Positions 5,948 through 9,133 of a stretch of 9,133 nucleotides of DNA are shown here, piece by piece. The first letter of the stretch is position 1, and each line of letters begins with the position of its first letter. The notes beneath the pieces are model-generated. The model saw only the letters and a program-made list of their open reading frames with translations, ran no database searches and had not been told where the DNA came from. The stretch is from CAZCCC01 sp964535715. Its GTDB lineage: Bacteria; Patescibacteriota; Patescibacteriia; Buchananbacterales; UBA6539. The position numbers were made by a program, and so were the translations under genes. The DNA lies in the NCBI GenBank assembly GCA_964535715.1, contig CAZHUO010000040.1, positions 1 through 9,133 on the forward strand, written 5' to 3'.

Positions 5948-7063
5948 ATGATCATGAATAATAAAAATAATGACTTTAATGAAGGCGAAATTAGCCGGCT
6001 CAGAAATGCTGTCTTAAAATGGATAGACGCAAAAAACAATGAAAAAAAAGAAACTAAGAAAATACCGGCAGAAAAAAAATTTATTTTAAAAACTAAACCT
6101 GAAGAAAAAAACAAAAAAGTCGGGCTGGCGGTAAATAACGATAGGCTCAATAAGCCAAAAAAAATATTTTATATAAAAATCTTTTTTTTCATATTATCTG
6201 TAATTATATCATTGTTTATTTTGCTTACATTCTGTTTATATTATTTTAACTGGCAGGATAAATTTACCAAAAAAATAACCGCCATAATACCTTATCCGAT
6301 TGCTTTAGTTAATTTTAAGCCGATTTATTACCAAGAGTGGCAAAAAGAGACTGAAACTTTAATGAGTCTTTACGACAGGCAAAAATTAGAAAACAACAAA
6401 CTAGAGACACCAAGCCTCAAGGAAACAAAGATTCACGTTTTAGAGAGGCTAATAAACAAAGAATTTATAAACCAGCTGGCAAAAAAATATAATATATCTG
6501 TTTCTAATCAGGAAATAAAAGAATATACTGAGATAATGGCTGAGGAGATCGGCAGTATTGATTCTTTGAGTCAGCAGCTAAAGCAACTTTACAACTGGTC
6601 GATTGAAGAATTTGAAAACGAAATTGTCAAATCAATAATTACTAAAAGCAAAATTGGAATAGCTATAAATTCCGATGAACAAATAAATATCGAGGCTATT
6701 AAAAAAATTAATGAAATTGAGGATAAAATAAAAACCGGCCAAACTACTTTTGAATCGCTGGCTGAACAATACAGTGAAGATGTAACCGCTGTGCAAGGTG
6801 GGGATATTGGTTATTTTGGCAAGGGACAAATGTTGCCGGAATTTGAGCAAGCCGCTTTTAGACTCGAGATTGGAGAAATAAGCGGAATTGTAAAAACCAA
6901 GCTTGGCTTTCATATTATAAAACTAGAAGAAAAACTTAAAGATGAGAATGGCGAGATAACTCAAATTAGGGCAAGGCACATATTGATAAGAGGAAAAGAC
7001 ATTAATAACTATCTTGAAGAAATTAAAAAATCAGCTAAAATTTGGCGTTTTCTGTTTTTATAA
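5948..7063 (+). CDS. Membrane-anchored parvulin-type peptidyl-prolyl isomerase (PpiC/PrsA/SurA-like)
   Basis: This 371-residue protein probably helps secreted proteins fold outside the membrane. It has a charged cytoplasmic region (1-71), one membrane helix (about 74-100), a helical SurA/PrsA-like chaperone region (about 118-235) and a parvulin domain (about 249-328). The domain shows GGDIGYFGKGQM (284-295), PEFEQAAF (297-304), GEIS (309-312) and FHII (321-324, His322). The usual first strand with its histidine is not found before the domain. A matching RARHILI (341-347, His344) lies after it, near the C-terminus, so the fold may be circularly permuted. The start chosen is the ATG at 5948, two bases after the ftsB-like stop; an ATG at 5954 is possible. 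The spacing suggests one operon and perhaps translational coupling. The family call is firm; clients are unknown. Confidence 0.9.
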   Translation: MIMNNKNNDFNEGEISRLRNAVLKWIDAKNNEKKETKKIPAEKKFILKTKPEEKNKKVGLAVNNDRLNKPKKIFYIKIFFFILSVIISLFILLTFCLYYFNWQDKFTKKITAIIPYPIALVNFKPIYYQEWQKETETLMSLYDRQKLENNKLETPSLKETKIHVLERLINKEFINQLAKKYNISVSNQEIKEYTEIMAEEIGSIDSLSQQLKQLYNWSIEEFENEIVKSIITKSKIGIAINSDEQINIEAIKKINEIEDKIKTGQTTFESLAEQYSEDVTAVQGGDIGYFGKGQMLPEFEQAAFRLEIGEISGIVKTKLGFHIIKLEEKLKDENGEITQIRARHILIRGKDINNYLEEIKKSAKIWRFLFL

Positions 7064-7088
7064 TAAAAAACCCACTTTAAAGGATTTT

Positions 7089-7110
7089 AATTATCATTAT
7101 AAGATAATTT
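7089..7110 (+). terminator. Possible terminator of the ftsB-ppiC transcript
   Basis: AATTATC (7089-7095) and GATAATT (7103-7109) form a perfect 7-bp stem with a seven-base loop, followed by only one more T. The stem is almost all A-T, so it is weak. The position, 26 bases after the stop codon in a convergent gap, is the main support. Confidence 0.3.
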
Positions 7111-7151
7111 GTTCAACTTATAAGCCACGACTAAGCCAATTGCTTGAATTA

Positions 7152-7181
7152 AAGAGATAAAGGCTTTACCCAGCATCTCTT
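7152..7181 (-). terminator. Hairpin at the end of the minus-strand tRNA transcript
   Basis: On the minus strand AAGAGAT and ATCTCTT form a perfect 7-bp stem with a 16-base loop, starting three bases after the tRNA-Thr 3' end. The following minus-strand bases (TTAATTC) are only moderately T-rich. It may be a terminator or a 3' processing stem. Confidence 0.45.
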
Positions 7182-7183
7182 AA

Positions 7184-7256
7184 AGCCAAGAGTGGGGCTT
7201 GAACCCACAACCTACGGTTTACGATACCGTCGCTCTACCAGTTGAGCTATCTTGGC
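7184..7256 (-). tRNA. tRNA-Thr (anticodon CGT)
   Basis: Read on the minus strand, the acceptor stem is GCCAAGA/TCTTGGC, the D arm GCTC/GAGC, the anticodon arm ACGGT/ACCGT with loop ATCGTAA (anticodon CGT, for codon ACG), and the T arm GTGGG/CCCAC with loop TTCAAGC. The discriminator base is T (7184), as usual for bacterial tRNA-Thr. CCA is not encoded (TTA follows), so a CCA-adding enzyme is required. It lies 28 bases downstream of tRNA-Gly and is probably cotranscribed with it. Confidence 0.96.
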
Positions 7257-7284
7257 ATTAAAAGATGCGGGGAAAACAACCATA

Positions 7285-7356
7285 AGCGGGTGACCGGATT
7301 CGAACCGGCGATCTTCTGCTTGGGAAGCAGACATTCTACCACTGAACTACACCCGC
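7285..7356 (-). tRNA. tRNA-Gly (anticodon CCC)
   Basis: Read on the minus strand, the acceptor stem is GCGGGTG/CACCCGC, the D arm GTTC/GAAT with a short AGTGGTA loop, the anticodon arm TCTGC/GCAGA with loop TTCCCAA (anticodon CCC, for codon GGG), and the T arm GCCGG/CCGGT with loop TTCGAAT. The discriminator is T (7285). CCA is not encoded. It is the first gene of a two-tRNA unit and is divergent from ftsE. Confidence 0.96.
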
Positions 7357-7381
7357 CCAGTTATATTACGGCTCGATATTC

Positions 7382-7387
7382 ATTATA
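7382..7387 (-). promoter_or_regulatory. Candidate -10 element for the tRNA-Gly/tRNA-Thr unit
   Basis: The minus strand reads TATAAT here, with a weak -35-like TTTTAA 17 bases upstream. Transcription would start near 7375, about 19 bases before the mature tRNA-Gly 5' end. The plus strand of the same AT-rich patch offers TATAAA (7386-7391) for ftsE, so the 70-base gap is probably a divergent promoter region; the ftsE element is less certain. Confidence 0.45.
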
Positions 7388-7426
7388 TAAAATAATAATA
7401 AATATTAAAAGTCTAAATAAAAACAA

Positions 7427-8107
7427 ATGATAATTTTAAAAAACATTACCAAAGCTTATAAGTCCGACATATATGCGTTAAAAAACGTCAATTTACATAT
7501 TAAGCCTAAAGAATTTGTTTGCATTGTCGGCCGAAGCGGAACAGGTAAGACAACTCTGGTAAAAATTTTAACCGCCGAAGAAAGACCAAGTAAAGGAAAT
7601 ATAATCGTCGGCGGTTGGGATGTAACATTCATAAAACCAAATGAAATTCCGATTCTAAGAAGGCAGATGGGCGTTGTTTTTCAAGATTTTAAACTTTTAC
7701 CGAAAAAAACTGTATTTGAAAATATTGCTTTTGCCTTGCAAGTCTGCGGAACCGAAAGAAAAATAATAAAAGATATTGTTCCGCAAGTCATAAAAATAGT
7801 CGGCCTTAATGGAAAAGAAGGCCGTTATCCTATACAACTTTCCGGAGGAGAACAACAGCGGGTTGCAGTCGCAAGATCCTTAGTCCATCGGCCTAAAATA
7901 TTATTGGCCGATGAGCCGACTGGAAATCTAGATTCAATTAATACGAAGGAAATAATAGATTTACTTTTAAAAATAAATGAGTTTGGTACAACAGTTGTCT
8001 TAGTCACCCATAACCGCGAGGTCGTCAATTCAATAAATAAAAGAGTAATTACATTAGATAACGGCTCAATAATTAGCGATCAAAAAATAGGTAAATATAT
8101 TATATAA
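7427..8107 (+). CDS. ftsE: Cell division ATP-binding protein FtsE
   Basis: This 226-residue cytoplasmic ABC ATPase binds FtsX. In other bacteria the FtsEX complex uses ATP to switch on peptidoglycan hydrolases at the septum or side wall. All ABC motifs are present: Walker A GRSGTGKT (35-42), Q-loop Gln86 in FQDFKLL, signature LSGGEQQR (138-145), Walker B ILLADE (158-163) with D-loop GNLD (166-169), and switch His195 in VTHN. FQDFKLLP with TVFENIAFAL is typical of FtsE rather than of LolD or MacB ATPases, and the next gene is ftsX. The stop is four bases before the ftsX start, so the two form an operon. The ATG at 7427 puts the first strand (MIILKNITKAY) in its normal place. No Shine-Dalgarno sequence is seen. 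Confidence 0.96.
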   Translation: MIILKNITKAYKSDIYALKNVNLHIKPKEFVCIVGRSGTGKTTLVKILTAEERPSKGNIIVGGWDVTFIKPNEIPILRRQMGVVFQDFKLLPKKTVFENIAFALQVCGTERKIIKDIVPQVIKIVGLNGKEGRYPIQLSGGEQQRVAVARSLVHRPKILLADEPTGNLDSINTKEIIDLLLKINEFGTTVVLVTHNREVVNSINKRVITLDNGSIISDQKIGKYII

Positions 8108-8111
8108 AAAT

Positions 8112-9035
8112 ATGACTATATCTTCAATTTATCGAGTATTTATTTTTGCCTGGCAGGGTTTTTGGCGAAATATTTGGCTTTCTGTTGTAACAATTACAAT
8201 TATTGTTTTGGCCTTTATTTCCATAAATTTTTTAATTATTGTAAATATTATTACTCAGGTGGCAATTGGCGTTGTCGAAGAAAAAGTTAACGTTAGCATT
8301 TATTTTTATCCCAATATCATCGAAACGCAAATCCTTGAAGCTAAAACATATCTGTCATCTTTAGCCCAAGTAAAAGAAATCACTTATGTATCCCAGCAAG
8401 AAGCTTTAGAAAAATTCCGCAAAGAGCACCAAAATGACAATATAATAATTGAATCTCTAAACCAACTTGAGTCAAATCCGATTGAAGCTACTTTACAGGT
8501 GAAAGCAAAAAAATTATCAGATTATCCGGAAATAATTGAAATCTTGACAGGTTCAAAATACAATCAACTTGTAGCGGAAAAAAACTTTGATGACCAAAAA
8601 ATTAAAAATTATATTGCAAAAATTCAGACACTTTCCGATAATGCAAGAAAAATAGGGCTTTTGGTTTCAGGTGTCTTCATCCTTATTGCCCTGCTTATTG
8701 TTTTTAACACCATTAGGGTCGCAATCTATACCCATCAGCAGGAGATCACTATTATGAAGCTTGTCGGCGCTACAAATTGGTTTATTAGAAGTCCTTTTCT
8801 GATTGAGGCTATATTTTATGGAGTTATTGCCTGCAGTATTTCAGTTATTATAGTTTATCCTCTGCTAAATTTTCTTCAGCCACAGATTGAAAGATTCTTT
8901 TTAAGCGATGAATTCAATATAATCCAGTATTTCAATAGCAATTTTTGGCAAATATTTGGTTTGGAAATTTTGGTTATTACTCTTCTGAATATAATTGGCA
9001 GCAGTATTGCAATAAGAAGATATCTAAAAGTTTAA
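8112..9035 (+). CDS. ftsX: Cell division protein FtsX (permease-like)
   Basis: This 307-residue protein is the membrane partner of FtsE. It has four membrane helices (about 22-50, 180-204, 228-252, 279-300). A large extracytoplasmic domain (about 52-178) lies between the first two, the part that in other bacteria contacts a wall hydrolase or its activator. The conserved segment SNPIEATLQV (121-130) is the usual SNPLP-like motif, here with Glu in place of the final Pro. The loop after helix 2, EITIMKLVGATNWFIRSPFLIEA, is the family's coupling region for FtsE. The protein ends in AIRRYLKV, a normal FtsX end, so it is complete. It starts four bases after the ftsE stop without a ribosome site. 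The hydrolase partner is not encoded in the window. Confidence 0.95.
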   Translation: MTISSIYRVFIFAWQGFWRNIWLSVVTITIIVLAFISINFLIIVNIITQVAIGVVEEKVNVSIYFYPNIIETQILEAKTYLSSLAQVKEITYVSQQEALEKFRKEHQNDNIIIESLNQLESNPIEATLQVKAKKLSDYPEIIEILTGSKYNQLVAEKNFDDQKIKNYIAKIQTLSDNARKIGLLVSGVFILIALLIVFNTIRVAIYTHQQEITIMKLVGATNWFIRSPFLIEAIFYGVIACSISVIIVYPLLNFLQPQIERFFLSDEFNIIQYFNSNFWQIFGLEILVITLLNIIGSSIAIRRYLKV

Positions 9036-9133
9036 AAAACCTTCTTTATCTACTATTTTTTGGCCTGTTTAAAAAAATGGTTGTTTTAGGAACACACATT
9101 TTGCACTTTGACTAAAGCCTCATTTGGCGTTAA
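9036..9133. other. Downstream region with no supported gene
   Basis: GTTTAAAAAA occurs twice (9030-9039, starting in the ftsX end, and 9067-9076). A TTGACT at 9108-9113 could be a -35 element whose -10 would fall at or past the window edge. I see no clear terminator for ftsEX. One minus-strand frame is open from the window end to a TAA at 9086-9088, too short to call a gene. Confidence 0.4.

Larger units (their letters stand above)
7064..7183. other. Convergent intergenic region with two hairpins
   Basis: This gap lies between the plus-strand parvulin gene and the minus-strand tRNA pair, which converge. I see no coding potential in it. It holds an AT-only hairpin at 7089-7109 and a hairpin at 7152-7181, each listed separately. 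Confidence 0.6.

Noticed and set aside
7242..7430. A 62-codon plus-strand open frame (RVTGFEPAIFCLGSRHSTTELHP-type translation)
   Set aside because: Most of it is the antisense of tRNA-Gly and part of tRNA-Thr. This translation is a well-known false protein produced by reading through tRNA genes.
1..9133. Alternative genetic code (TGA read as glycine, as in some Patescibacteria)
   Set aside because: No in-frame TGA occurs inside any recognised gene, and all conserved glycine motifs use GGN codons. The absence of TGA as a stop is expected from nine gene ends in AT-rich DNA.
9086..9133. Minus-strand open frame running off the window end (ending ...VQNVCS)
   Set aside because: It is only 15 codons long, matches no family and is expected by chance; it could be the end of a neighbouring gene, but the window cannot show it.
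1..9133. CRISPR array, insertion sequence, integrase, prophage or toxin-antitoxin genes
   Set aside because: I looked on both strands and saw no regularly spaced direct repeats, terminal inverted repeats, transposase or recombinase motifs, or small toxin/antitoxin pairs.

Overview
This window is strongly AT-rich and gene-dense. It looks like a piece of chromosome from a small-genome bacterium of the Candidate Phyla Radiation (Patescibacteria), probably Parcubacteria-like. The taxonomic reading is an inference from three things. No gene has a visible Shine-Dalgarno sequence and several have a -10-like hexamer almost touching the start codon. The FtsB-like and parvulin proteins have the compact form, with characteristic C-terminal tails, that I associate with these lineages. 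Genes are short-spaced and AT-biased. All nine visible protein-gene ends use TAA or TAG, and there are no in-frame TGA codons inside the genes, so nothing here calls for a recoded genetic code.

Layout. Positions 1-102 hold the last 33 codons of an unrecognised gene. A heptameric tandem repeat (110-136) and a tRNA-Lys(TTT) with an encoded CCA (140-215) follow, then an intrinsic terminator. Next come four same-direction genes, most with their own promoter-like element: a membrane-anchored SdiA-regulated-type beta-propeller (261-1115), a DUF1461/TIGR01906 membrane protein resembling the lipoprotein intramolecular transacylase Lit (1166-1807), a patatin-like RssA-type lipid hydrolase (1847-2665) and a complete 900-residue calcium-type P-type ATPase (2753-5455). 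A strong promoter then drives an ftsB/divIC-like gene (5553-5945) and, two bases after its stop, a membrane-anchored parvulin-type peptidyl-prolyl isomerase (5948-7063). Two tRNA genes lie on the opposite strand, Gly(CCC) then Thr(CGT) (7356 down to 7184). Back on the plus strand, ftsE (7427-8107) and ftsX (8112-9035) form a tight pair. The last 98 bases hold no gene that I can support.

Theme. Almost every protein acts in or on the cell envelope. There is a divisome component (FtsB-like), the FtsEX ABC complex that controls cell-wall hydrolysis, an extracytoplasmic folding factor, a lipoprotein acyl-remodelling candidate, a lipid hydrolase and a cation pump. I see no mobile element, CRISPR array, integrase, toxin pair or phage gene.

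The points most worth checking are: (i) the parvulin protein lacks the usual first strand and its histidine before the domain, but carries a matching RARHILI segment after it, as in a circular permutation; (ii) a Lit-like protein stands next to a patatin; (iii) start regions lack Shine-Dalgarno sequences and are leaderless or nearly so; (iv) a perfect 9-bp inverted repeat encloses an extended -10 element. None is a clear undescribed system. The window mostly looks like core envelope genes of a minimal bacterium.
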